A stretch of DNA of 64,000 nucleotides from Schizochytrium sp. CCTCC M209059 (lineage: Eukaryota; Sar; Bigyra; Thraustochytrida; Thraustochytriidae). Position 1 is the first letter of the stretch; each line of letters opens with the position of its first letter. The position numbers and the translations under genes are program-made. The stretch covers positions 64,682 to 128,681 of the forward strand of contig KN805414.1 in assembly GCA_000818945.1 (NCBI GenBank), in the 5' to 3' direction. Below, one piece after another: positions 10,201 through 18,850 of the stretch. The notes under the pieces are model-generated. The model made no database searches. It was not told the DNA's origin and worked only from the letters and a program-made list of their open reading frames with translations.

Positions 10201-13200
10201 ACTCGGCGGATGCGCTCGTGCGGCAGACTGCTCCTTCTTCTTTCTGTCGTGCACCCATTGAACCATGAGCTTCTTTTGATGAATGAGCCACTTGAGCTGC
10301 TCACGCGTCTTTTCGCGCAGCGCTTTTTCGCGCATTCGCAAAAGCTCTTGCTCGTGGCTACGTCGGGCCGCTGCGTCTTTGCGGTAGTTGTTCAGCAGCT
10401 GCTTGGTAAAGAGTCGAAACGAACCCTCCGAAGCCCCATCGCCTCCGCCAGAACGTTCATCGTCAGAGAGACCCTCCTCTCGCAAAAAGGACTCATCCGG
10501 GACAACCTCGCGCATCACCCGTTTGTCATCGACAGAGAGATGCACATTCAAGAACTCGTCATTACGTGATCGTGCGTCAGCATCCAGAACTTCATCTGCG
10601 ATGCTCGATTCATCGTCGCCAAAGCTCGAGTAAACTTCTCCTGGAGCGGCTGATGAAGAATAAACGCTTGGCACCGCATAGGCTACCTCATCCTCCACCT
10701 CCTCGAGATCACCATCCTCATCCACTTCAACTTCCACTTCTTCATCAGGCACAGACGAAGCTGCTGCAGATGACCTAACTTCATCCTCGACTTCGTCTTC
10801 GACTTCATCTTCGATGTCATCTTCGACTTCATCTTCGATATCATCTTCGATGTCATCTTCGATGTCATCTTCGACTTCATCTTCGACTTCATCTTCGATT
10901 TGTCCCGATTCATCATGACGAACGGCCGAGCGAACTGACATACGCAAGCTTGTACTCTCGTAGACCCCACTCGAGCTAAACTCCGTATTGTAGTCCTCGC
11001 CATCTTCATCTTCAGATCCACCTTCACCGCCGCTGTTGTGCTCAAATTTGTCTTCGTTTGCACTCTCATCGCAGTCTCGTCCAGATGGTGCACTAGTGAC
11101 GTCCCTTTCACCCGAGTGAGCTCTGCCTTGTACGGGAATCGGCGAGGTAGAGCGAGTTTCGTGTTGCGGCATGGGCGAGGTGGCGTGCGAGGCTCGCAAT
11201 GGCGGCTGCTCTTCTGCCTCGACAAAAACACTGCGCTGTTCTACTGCAAGGGCGTCGGAACCGACCTCGTGGACAGCTTTTTCCATTGTTTGTACGCTGG
11301 ACTCGCGACGTTTGGCCAGTTCAACGGCAGCTTCTAGCGCAGTGGCGCGAGACTCGGCAGCACGGATCTGAGCCTGCGCCTCCTCTTCGATGTGCTGCTG
11401 AATTTCAGCTGTTCGCGCTTTCACGAGATCAGAACTGGCTTGTTGGACAGCCGCAACTTTGGCAACCTCCACCGCCTGTCTCCGCTCATCGTCCCATTGT
11501 TGCATAAGAGCCGCGGTCTCATGCTGAGCCAAAGAGAGCGCCTGTGCGTGTTCGAGTTCGTTGAGATGCTGGTGTGTTTGTTCCAAGGACTCGAGGAGGT
11601 TCACATTGGCCAAGAGCTTTCGGCGCAGCGTTCCAGGTGACAGTGAGCGAAGCTTTTCTGTATTGATTTGCGCCGCATCTGCACTTGCCGTCGGCATGGA
11701 TTGTTGGCGCTCGCTTTCATGATGTAGATTCGCCTCAGCGTCTCGCTCGCTATCACTTTGGCCATTGGTGGAGGATGTTTCGTCCTCGGTGTGCAAGGGA
11801 TGGTGTGTCTGGGCGGACTCTCCTGTCTCCTCCGACGCCCCTGGCCTCTGCGATGCCGTTGTGAGTAGCACGGGTCGTTCGTCCTCTGCCGGGACTTCCA
11901 GCAGCGCATCGTCCCACTTGAGTTCGGCCTCACTCGAGACGGAGTCAGCATCATCGTCGCGAACAGCTTCGTGCTGACCATCGTGCTCTTCGAGATCCTC
12001 CTTGGCCTCCCCATCACCATGCCTGGAATCAACAGCATCTTCGTCGCCGCGAGCGGAGACAAGCCCTTCGTTGATGTTCACCAAGCTTGCTTGCAGATGC
12101 TCAGCATTTTCATCTTGCTCCTTGGAGATGACTGGCGTTTTCTGAAGATTGCCAGCGGCCTGCTGGCGCGAGACATAAAGATCTAGAATTCCGTACGTCT
12201 TTCTCTTGACGTACTTTTCCAAATGATTGGCAACGGGAGCATTGTATCGTGCAGGGGGCGTGGTGTGTCGAGCAGGGGCCGCAGCGGCAAGATTTGATAA
12301 GACCGGACCTGCTCGGGTACTCGGTGGAAGCGGGTCCCCTGGCCTGCGGTTCAGGGATGGGTCGCGTGCGATTGCTTGTTGTAACATGTCTGCTGCGATG
12401 CGTGCGGCGTCATTTTCGAGCATGCGCAGTGCGTCCTGAGTGCCGTCTTCACCAGGTCGATCTTTTTCGTACTGTTCGTCCTCCCCGGCTCCTTCGTAAT
12501 CGTCTTCGTAGTCTTCAGCAGAATCATCGGCGCCTTTTGCCAAGGAATTTTCGGTGCGTGTCTTGGATGCATCTTTCTCTACGAAGTCCTCCGGGATGGA
12601 GACTTCCGAGAGCTTGCCAATTCCAGGCAGAGCAATTGAACCGTTTTGTTCTAGCCTGGATTGCTGCCTAAGCTGGAGATCATCAAGACGAGCGCTTGCG
12701 GCTGCCGCGGCAACATTGAGCTGCGCAATTCTTTCGTCTGTACTCGACGCCCCCGACATTGCGGACTTGGCTTGCACAAGCATTTTTTTCGCTACTTGTT
12801 GCGCGGCGGCCCGGACGGCCTCCATGGCGGCTGGGCTAAGCCCACTGCCATCACTCGTTTCCGCATCAGCCTCGGAGGACTCTGATTTATAAGAAGCCAT
12901 CGATTGATCGTGCGGATTATTACTTGCGCTGTCCTCTTCACTGTTTGCCTCTTCACTGTTTGCCGCTGTCGCGAGAACATTGGATTTATTAGGTGCGAAC
13001 TTTGCTTTTGTCGTAGTGTAGTCCATCATAAATGCCTCATGGTCGAGAATCATGTCTTGACGGGGCTTGAGGGCTTTGCCCATGCGAGGCGAGCGGGAGG
13101 TTTCAATCCGAGATGGGCTGGATGCATTGGTGCGATGGCTGCGTCGATTTAGTGGGCCAGCAGTAAGCGCGACCCGGTCTTTTACACCGTTTGCCCCGCG

Positions 13201-13968
13201 GGTGTGCGTAAGCGTGCGCTGCTCCAACTCGCGGAGCTGTTCGAGTTTGCGGCGTTTCTCCTCGTCACGACGTTGCTGCATCTCGAGTTCTTGCCGCTTG
13301 CGCAAGGCTCGCTGCTTGCGCATGAATGCCTGGACCTGTCGACGCTCGTCATCGCTAACGGCCCGTTGCGAGTGCGTGCCAACAACAACGTCTTCATGAC
13401 GCTCTACTCGAGCAGGAGCAGGAATGCGTGCCACTGCGGGGAGAGGCGGCTTGCTTGGCTGCAGGACTGCCGCGTGCTGCGGTGTACGGGACTTTCCTTT
13501 GGCACGACGAACGCGAGGCACGGCGGGTTTTCGAGCATGCGGGTTTAATGGAGCTCCGCGACGAGTCTCGGCGTCGCCCGGCCGCAGGTTAAAGTTCGCA
13601 TTTTGGTTCTGGTCGCGCCGCCTGGCATGGTCACGCACGGCACACGAGGCTTTGCTCTCTGTATCGAGGTACGTGCTGTTCATGAGGCGAGGACGAGCTT
13701 GAAGCTGGGTGTTCCGCTCCGGGATGGAACCCATTTCCTGCCTTGCGCTGTCGGCATGGTCAACGAGGCGGTTCCCGCGGCGTATGGCGTCGGCCTGGTG
13801 TGCAAGAAAATGATGCTGTCGCGCCTCGAGCTCTTGGCGCTCGAGAACAGCGCGTTTGGCGTCTTTGCGCGCTTTCCGCAGCGCCTCTTTGGCGCGAGCG
13901 CGGGTGGCCGCCTCCTTCTCGCTCCTCGCGGCCCTGGCCTGGCGGCGCTGCTCTTGGCCCGCGCGCAA
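7258..13968 (-). CDS. CEP350-like centrosomal/basal-body protein
   Basis: A very large, mostly charged coiled-coil protein of about 2236 aa. Two parts match CEP350/CAP350. Near residue 1210, LLRMREKALREKTREQLKWL and the following IHQKK correspond to the conserved REKALKEKTKAELAWLEHQKK block. The C-terminal 240 residues (about 1990-2236; IFDLVNSCLEEIL ... ENVICSDLLERDEEW ... VADLMLEDLIKETAEYC) match the CEP350 C-terminal domain. No CAP-Gly domain is visible. CEP350 anchors microtubules and stabilises centrioles; a basal-body role would suit a flagellated-zoospore organism. Low-complexity stretches include a poly-Glu run (about 9340-9395) and a 12-nt acidic repeat (about 10780-10905, DDIE/DEVE units). 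The 5' end is unresolved: 13968 is TTG, the frame is open to 14055 without an ATG, and the first internal ATG is at 13734. Confidence 0.82.
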   Translation of the reverse strand: MRAGQEQRRQARAARSEKEAATRARAKEALRKARKDAKRAVLERQELEARQHHFLAHQADAIRRGNRLVDHADSARQEMGSIPERNTQLQARPRLMNSTYLDTESKASCAVRDHARRRDQNQNANFNLRPGDAETRRGAPLNPHARKPAVPRVRRAKGKSRTPQHAAVLQPSKPPLPAVARIPAPARVERHEDVVVGTHSQRAVSDDERRQVQAFMRKQRALRKRQELEMQQRRDEEKRRKLEQLRELEQRTLTHTRGANGVKDRVALTAGPLNRRSHRTNASSPSRIETSRSPRMGKALKPRQDMILDHEAFMMDYTTTKAKFAPNKSNVLATAANSEEANSEEDSASNNPHDQSMASYKSESSEADAETSDGSGLSPAAMEAVRAAAQQVAKKMLVQAKSAMSGASSTDERIAQLNVAAAAASARLDDLQLRQQSRLEQNGSIALPGIGKLSEVSIPEDFVEKDASKTRTENSLAKGADDSAEDYEDDYEGAGEDEQYEKDRPGEDGTQDALRMLENDAARIAADMLQQAIARDPSLNRRPGDPLPPSTRAGPVLSNLAAAAPARHTTPPARYNAPVANHLEKYVKRKTYGILDLYVSRQQAAGNLQKTPVISKEQDENAEHLQASLVNINEGLVSARGDEDAVDSRHGDGEAKEDLEEHDGQHEAVRDDDADSVSSEAELKWDDALLEVPAEDERPVLLTTASQRPGASEETGESAQTHHPLHTEDETSSTNGQSDSERDAEANLHHESERQQSMPTASADAAQINTEKLRSLSPGTLRRKLLANVNLLESLEQTHQHLNELEHAQALSLAQHETAALMQQWDDERRQAVEVAKVAAVQQASSDLVKARTAEIQQHIEEEAQAQIRAAESRATALEAAVELAKRRESSVQTMEKAVHEVGSDALAVEQRSVFVEAEEQPPLRASHATSPMPQHETRSTSPIPVQGRAHSGERDVTSAPSGRDCDESANEDKFEHNSGGEGGSEDEDGEDYNTEFSSSGVYESTSLRMSVRSAVRHDESGQIEDEVEDEVEDDIEDDIEDDIEDEVEDDIEDEVEDEVEDEVRSSAAASSVPDEEVEVEVDEDGDLEEVEDEVAYAVPSVYSSSAAPGEVYSSFGDDESSIADEVLDADARSRNDEFLNVHLSVDDKRVMREVVPDESFLREEGLSDDERSGGGDGASEGSFRLFTKQLLNNYRKDAAARRSHEQELLRMREKALREKTREQLKWLIHQKKLMVQWVHDRKKKEQSAARAHPPSDAQGVLHPPSSLLGASTAGVTSLVPSSHSPPMSPRAKDIRMPSQREIEASLEMERRKIETVFKLNKASIESERAALNEAYYKEELNYRKHKQSLSQLYKETAVYRQKQGQLQAPLSSPERDAVFLRAASSLMIASPSPMSPDMKLAALRGISAELLSPVGSGTSSPRKLEDDFENDLPAESKAHATFRAKDSLDGDNGDNKEVEEEADDDEIEDEVGETRSVVDTVSDAERGDALEIVDETSVVSSEKGRSFAASDLGRSATSGYDDETFEEEEEEEEEEEEEEEEEYEEDGENDVDDKNGERPVSAPVPTPGADTVQSSVVSPRDLSAPSSQSASSRGLAMQQSMELRRERISTLKTTLGDKKSTLQALQKKQALRVAHRGEQKLERDLQQEIQRIDEEINLLQQTLAEETSASGDDGYSDTFGSSSISPRVAAGFDDAVPVSDDWARMDVVDEDDELDESAVALLEAVSPRANPGAQVEDAALDERDVIVQGDGSRNDIPVGSAAAQYDGEKEGEEVDDDDDDGLLQGAELDEGEDPEVAGMIANLAADSFASVDEMDAGRARAPSRVGLDRGAAASDLAHTRESGNDALMAIDEDERAAKFEENRARKAKLADEITAMLLPELIQQAVGSTAPDVEASSGTETRGRAGDAQGVDPASATSLSGKERHAVEEKTKDFEVGDATDDNAAGPMAPHSDAAGLEQKVQSEVEEDRLDATMMEGNEQVHSDDEGFYDWTGYTESYVRKLFEVVEERGGVDMLAEWKQAAQIQSENTGDALDVSFYLDIEREDNNPEFLQINNKMIFDLVNSCLEEILLGLRSGQRAQPEGAGPTPAWAQIPFRQALRLRAPVPPMRELVETVLRRVLRWDRLESGPSVVPVLLSHEESQGGALLRAAGASAGTSSFVPFWSMDEYERMENVICSDLLERDEEWTHNEREEWDVISKVADLMLEDLIKETAEYCDSMNASSSGAATAASRDRS

Positions 13969-13978
13969 CCGCCGGGCC

Positions 13979-14036
13979 TCATGTCGCCGCCCAAGTCGCC
14001 GCCCAAGTCGCCGCCCATGTCGCCGCCCATGTCGCC
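13979..14036. repeat. 12-nt tandem repeat at the CEP350-like 5' end
   Basis: About four and a half copies of a unit ATGTCGCCGCCC / AAGTCGCCGCCC. In the main minus-strand frame these encode HGRR/LGRR units; in the adjacent frame they encode DMGG/DLGG. Confidence 0.8.
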
Positions 14037-14045
14037 GGCGCCGCC

Positions 14046-14156
14046 ATCCTCGTCCTCATCAAGCCGCCGCCACGCCCGGCCCAGGAACTCGCGCGGCCGC
14101 GCGCGCACGGAGACGTCCTCGTCGGAGACGCGGCGCGCGCGCACGCGCTGCGCCAT
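14046..14156 (-). other. Candidate N-terminal segment of the CEP350-like gene in another frame
   Basis: From ATG 14156 on the minus strand an open frame reads MAQRVRARRVSDEDVSVRAR and ends in LDEDEDG. This looks like protein rather than repeat. It runs into 12-nt GC-rich repeats (13981-14034), where the main coiled-coil frame takes over in a different phase. Joining them needs one missing base, two extra bases, or a short intron of matching phase. I cannot tell which. Confidence 0.35.
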
Positions 14157-15295
14157 CCCGCCGCCGCCGCCCTGCGCGAGCCTCGCGATCTGCCTCGCCG
14201 AGCGCCGCGGGAAAAAAACGTTCTCTTTCTTCTCGCTCCGGGCTGGGCCCGTGCATACACACTTACGTACTGCTAGCCTAGCCTAGTCTAGTAGGCAGCG
14301 CTAAGCCGGCAGAACGGCAGAGTGAGGGACGAAGTTCTTGGATGAAGGAAGGAAGGAAGGAAGGCCAGGCCGAGGCAGACACGAACTCAGGAGCAGCCGG
14401 CCGGGCGATGGGGATTCGCAGAGGCTGTGTTTGCTGGGCGGCTTGAAAGCTCGGGGTTTCGGGCGTGAGGAGCTCAAGAGGTAGGTGTCTGTCAGTCGAT
14501 GAGAGGCAGGAGTCCTTTTCTTTTTTGGTTTGGGAAGGGGATTGTGCTGACTTGAGAGCGGAGGAGACTTGACGGCTCGTGGAGCCCGTGATGCTACGCT
14601 CTGAAAGGGTGTAGCCGAGCTCAAGCTTGGGTTGGGGTGCGTGAGCTCAGGTTTGCTTGAAATATCGAGCATTTCTAGTTTGTTGGGCTTGTCTTATCTG
14701 CTTTTTACAGCCACACAGGAGCACGCTTTCGCTCCGTCGAAGTTGGCCATAACTTATCGTACAGAAAATATCGATAGGCCTCAGGCTATCTATCTAGACA
14801 TAGACCTATCCGATCGGTCAACCCGTTAACTTTGGGGAGAGGAGAGGAGCGGAGAGGAAAGGAAAGAAAAATAAATAGTCCTGGTCATGGTCAGATTCTT
14901 GGAGCGCGACTAGAACCGTCTCCACTGCAATACCGAGAGTGAAAAAAACGAAGCCCAAGAGGACGATTGCCTGGACCCAATGCCGGGAAAAGGATCCATC
15001 AACACCTGTCCCAGTCTCCTCTCGTGCGGCTCCAGTTCTCCCTCCATTCGCCACGCGCCAACAATCGGCATTCTTCTGCTAGTGCCCCAAGTAATGCCCC
15101 AATACCAGCCTGAGAAACAAAGGGTCGAAGGACTCTCGCTTGCGACCTCGACCTTGACCTCGAGTGTTCACGCGCGCGCAGGACGTCTGTGCTCTGCGGC
15201 AGAGCAAGCAGAAAGTTTTCGCGCGCGCACACGCGAGGACGGGGGCCGGGTCCTGTTGGCTGGTGGAGAGCGAAAAGGCGCCTTCGACCGAGGCC
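14157..15295. other. Divergent intergenic region
   Basis: No supported gene. It should contain the promoters of the CEP350-like gene (-) and the zinc-domain gene (+). I looked here for a missing phosphatase domain of the zinc-domain gene and saw no HCxxGxxRS-type motif in the open frames. Short GGAAA/GAAGG runs occur near 14345 and 14835. Confidence 0.45.
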
Positions 15296-16219
15296 ATGGA
15301 GACCGAGAGCCCTGCGCCCGAGGCCGCTGAGCAAGCGGAGGAGGCTCGCGTGACAGTGTACTGCTGCCAGCGGTGCCGCTGCGCGCTGTTCACGTCGAGA
15401 CAGCTGAGCTCGCAGCACGCCACGGGCCAGCACGACTTTGGCTACTTTAAGCGCGTCAAGGACAGCGGAACGCTTGGCAAGGACTGCAGCTCGCTGTTCT
15501 TGTCAGAACCCAACGAGTGGATGAGCGCGCTCGCCATGGCGGACGAGGTGGTCGGCAAGCTCAATTGCCCCAAGTGCGGCCATCGCGTCGGCAGTTTTGC
15601 CTGGGCAGGCTCCCAATGCAGCTGCGGTACGTGGATCGTGCCTGCAATTCAGGTCCCTCTCAGCAAGGTGGACCCGCGCGAAATCTCCTTGGACGCGATA
15701 CCTGCGCACTGCGCTGACCTCAAGGTGCCAGAGACTGTCGATGAAGGGCCAGGAGACAAAAACGAATCAGGAGGAGATGAAGACGTGACAAACCTTGGGG
15801 CTGATGCGGCTGCAAAAGCTTCCGCAGAAACACGAGACCCGCGTGAGCTCGCACACGAAAAGTGGATTAACCTCATCAACAAGGGCGCTGTGGAAGAAGC
15901 CATGGGTCTTGTTGACCGAACAGAGTGCTCAATGACCACTGTGCAAAAGAAGATCTTTGACGGACCCGTCAAGTTGGGCAAGGTTGTCAGTGCATCAACA
16001 GCCAAACTTCAGGGCCGTATTACGATTGAAGCGCCAGGCGCCGTAGCGATGCCTGCGCCTTCGCAAGCGACACGTATCATATTTGGTGTGGATGGCATTG
16101 AAGGACGCTTTGGTGAGGCTATTTCGTGGGCGCCGGAGACGTCTTCAGATGGACCCAAGGTTCAGCATATCATGCGAGTCAAGGACCCTAGCGATGCTTA
16201 TTTGCATGGCCAGCGATGA
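15296..16219 (+). CDS. Stand-alone DUSP12/Yvh1-type zinc-binding domain protein
   Basis: 307 aa. Residues about 19-135 match the C-terminal zinc domain of DUSP12/Yvh1. They include CCQRCRC at the start, a central Cys, then SEPNEWM, CPKCGHRVGSFAWAGSQCSC and the block TWIVPAIQV with SKVD. In yeast this zinc domain, not the phosphatase, is what releases Mrt4 during 60S maturation. No phosphatase domain precedes it, in frame or in the upstream kilobase. The remaining C-terminal part (about 170-307, KWINLINKGAVEEAM onward) is unrecognised. The ATG at 15296 (GAGGCCATGG) is the first with strong context; the open frame extends to a GTG at 15164, whose product would have an odd leader. The gene converges on RPL5, itself a 60S protein. 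Confidence 0.82.
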   Translation: METESPAPEAAEQAEEARVTVYCCQRCRCALFTSRQLSSQHATGQHDFGYFKRVKDSGTLGKDCSSLFLSEPNEWMSALAMADEVVGKLNCPKCGHRVGSFAWAGSQCSCGTWIVPAIQVPLSKVDPREISLDAIPAHCADLKVPETVDEGPGDKNESGGDEDVTNLGADAAAKASAETRDPRELAHEKWINLINKGAVEEAMGLVDRTECSMTTVQKKIFDGPVKLGKVVSASTAKLQGRITIEAPGAVAMPAPSQATRIIFGVDGIEGRFGEAISWAPETSSDGPKVQHIMRVKDPSDAYLHGQR

Positions 16220-16706
16220 CTTGGTTTGCAATTAAGTTCCTTCAAGGTTTCGGCTTAAGTGAGTGTGAGAGCTGGGAGATAGTATGTGCCGTGCGCAACG
16301 TCAAGAGTTTTGCTGCCGCCCTTATTAAAATCAAAAACGAAAGCTGCACGCCTGATCTAGAAAGCAAGCTAGAAGAGCCCAACAGTCAATTGGGCTAGAC
16401 GTGGTGAGGTGGCTTGTAGCGGCGTTGCGGGCGAAAAGGGTCCTGCCATATTGTCGGTGGGCCGATGCGGAGCGAGTGCATGACCGGAAACTTTAAATCG
16501 ATCATTACAGTTCCTCCTGTGCTTTGCAGTCACTCTTTGTCATCCAAGCATTTTCACTCTATTGTAAAGATGATGAGTGCAGGACCTCCCTTGCCAAACA
16601 AGTCAGTTAGTCAGTCCCATAGTAAATCAAACGAATGATCGATGAATCGTTTTGTGAAAAAAAGAGAAGAAAATCAATAAGTGGGCGAATGCACTTGGCA
16701 TCGCAT
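16220..16706. other. Convergent intergenic region
   Basis: 3' flanks of the zinc-domain gene and RPL5. No gene or RNA recognised. Confidence 0.5.
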
Positions 16707-18067
16707 TTACTCGTCGTCCTCCTCCTCCTCCTCGTCGTCGTCGTCGTCCTCGTCTTCGCTCTCCTCCATGGCAGCAATCTTGTCGAGCTTGGCCTGGACC
16801 GAAGCATCGCGCTCCTCCTTGGTCTTGCGGCGGGGGTGCTGGTACTTCTTGTCGTGGGTGGCGTTCTTCTCGCGCTCCTTCTTGGACTCGGCGTGCTTGT
16901 AGCTCGGGTCCTCGCGGATGGCCTTGTGCACGGCGAGCCACATCTCCTCAAGGTCGTCGGCGCCGACGCCAGCCTTGACGTACGAGCCAAAGCGCTCCTC
17001 AAGGGTCTTGGTGCCGGACTCCTCGTCTTCCTGCTCAAGGATGCGCATGTACTCGGCAATGTTCTCGGCGAAGATGAGCTCCTTGTGGACCGAAGCATCG
17101 TACTCCTTCTCATCGGGGTCGTAGCCGGGGAACTTCTTGTGGTTGTGGGGGATATCAAGACCGGCGTCCGAAGCACCCTTGAGCACACCAAAGATCTTGG
17201 CGCCGAGGCTGGTGCGGGCAAGACCGACATCGAGGTTCACGCGGAGGGGGCGGCGGTCCTCATCGAGCTCGTCGACGTAAAAGGTACGCTTGCCAAAGGA
17301 CACAGACATGATCTCGCCAGTCACCTCATCCTCCTCGTCATCACCGACACCAGTGTACTGCTCAAAGAGGCCAACCTTCTTGAGGGCACGGCGGCCGCAC
17401 AGAAGGCCGGTCGCGTACGCGGCGGCGTAGTTCTTGTAGCCAGCCTTGCAGCCGAAGCGCTCGAGCTCGAGCGAGTAGGCCGAGGCAAGGATGTGGTCAC
17501 CGGCAATGGTGGAGTAGACGACCTGGGCGATCACCTGCTTGTTGGTGATGCGGGCCACAAGGCGGTACTTGGCGGCATTGTACTTGTTCTTGGCCTGCTT
17601 AACGAGGCGCTTGCGCTGGTAGTAGTCCGTGAGGCCTGCTCGGCGACGGCGGAACTTCACCTGGCTGTGCGTTTGATTGAATCAAGCGAGTAGGCAAGAA
17701 ATACAGAGGTGCGTGCGTGCGTGTGTCAGTCAGTCAGTCGTTCGAGCGATTCCTTTATATATTTCCTCTCTCCAAACAAGTCGTCCATCCTCTCCTTTGG
17801 TGTCACCAGGTGCATCATTCTCGGTGGACTTCTGCAAGCCGCCGCGACCGCCGCCACGCGTGCATCCTTTCGAGCGCGCTTCCCCGCCCGCCTGCACGTG
17901 AACCACCGAGCGCCCTCAGGACCAGACATCCATCCATGAATTCCATCATCATCCTCCTCCCCGCCGCGCGACGCGAACCCTTCCGCGCCTCGCGACGCGA
18001 CGCCCCGCGGGCCGACTTACTAGCGCGAGTAGTACGCATTGGTCTTCTGCTTCTTCACGAAGGGCAT
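16707..18067 (-). CDS. RPL5: 60S ribosomal protein L5 (uL18), two exons
   Basis: Binds 5S rRNA in the large subunit central protuberance. Exon 1 is 18021-18067 (MPFVKKQKTNAYYSR plus TA). Exon 2 is 16707-17664. Splicing donor GTAAGT (18020-18015) to acceptor CACAG (AG at 17666-17665) restores Tyr-Gln-Val-Lys-Phe-Arg, exactly the conserved RYQVKFRRRR junction of the family. The 356-nt intron falls after codon 15. The joined frame gives 334 aa, with the usual SLELERFGCKAGYKNYAAAYATG-type core (shortened here) and LDVGLARTSLGAKIFGVLKG. The C-terminal tail is Asp/Glu-rich and longer than in animals. Reading exon 2 alone starts at GTG and would miss the true N-terminus. Confidence 0.97.
17665..18020 (-). 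other. RPL5: RPL5 intron
   Basis: GTAAGT donor and CACAG acceptor on the minus strand, 356 nt. Its position right after codon 15 is what lets the conserved N-terminus be rebuilt. Confidence 0.93.
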
Positions 18068-18850
18068 CGTGCCTGCCTGCCTGCTGCCGCTGCTGCGCTC
18101 GCTGCTGCTGCCGCTGCTCCTCGAACAAGCTCTGCCCCGCCTGCTCCTCCTTTCCTTTCCTTTCCTCTCCTCTCTCCCTCCCTTCCCCTCCCCTCCCTTC
18201 CCGCCCTTGGCCCTCGCCCTGCTTGCGCCCGCCTTTGCGTGGCTCCGCCGCCACCGGCCCCGCGTTCCCCGCCTTCCCCGCCTTCGAAAGCAGGGGAGAG
18301 GTACCCTAACCCTAGCCGCGGGGGCGGGTTGCGCGAGTGCCGGGGGTTCTAGTGCGCAACGCGGAGGCGGGCGTTCTGTTGTGTTCTGTTTGGACAGTTC
18401 TTTTGTAGGGCAGGTCAACGGATAGGAGGAAGGGGGGATTAGGAGGAAGGGGGAGGAAAAGCGACGGGTGTAGATGGGAGATAGAGATAGAGCGAGAGAG
18501 ATGGATGGATCGATAGACGGCTGGCTTCGAAGAAGCAGATTGGTGCTTTTCTTCTTGACGGCGAGTGCTCAGGCTCTTGATTGTCTGTTTAGGAAAGCCA
18601 AGCAAAGCAAAGGAAAGGAAAGGAAAGGAAAGAAGAGGAAAAGTACTTGCAGAGTGAGTCGGCCCAAAGCGCCTCTTGCTCGCAAAGCTCGTCACCGCTT
18701 CCGCTCAACAAGAAGAGGGACGGCGCGCTCGAGAATGCCTTGCGTCGGCACCAGACCTTGCTGATAACCACCCCATTGCATATTGACTGGACGCTTATCT
18801 GATGGACGTAGGCATTCTTTCGCGAGGGGAGCCAAGCAACGCAGAATAAC
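18068..18850. other. Divergent intergenic region (RPL5 and 853-aa gene)
   Basis: Shared promoter region. It contains CT-rich and GGAAA-type simple repeats (about 18148-18200 and 18605-18635) and a telo-box-like element near 18304. No gene recognised. Confidence 0.5.
18304..18314. promoter_or_regulatory. Telo-box-like element upstream of RPL5
   Basis: CCCTAACCCTA, nearly two telomere-type units, about 240 bp upstream of the RPL5 ATG. Telo-boxes (AAACCCTAA) occur in ribosomal-protein promoters of plants and several other eukaryotes. Use of the element here is inferred from sequence and location only. Confidence 0.45.

Noticed and set aside
9340..10905. Acidic repeats in the CEP350-like gene as a separate feature of interest
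   Set aside because: Poly-Glu and DDIE/DEVE units are codon-repeat low complexity inside a clear coding frame.
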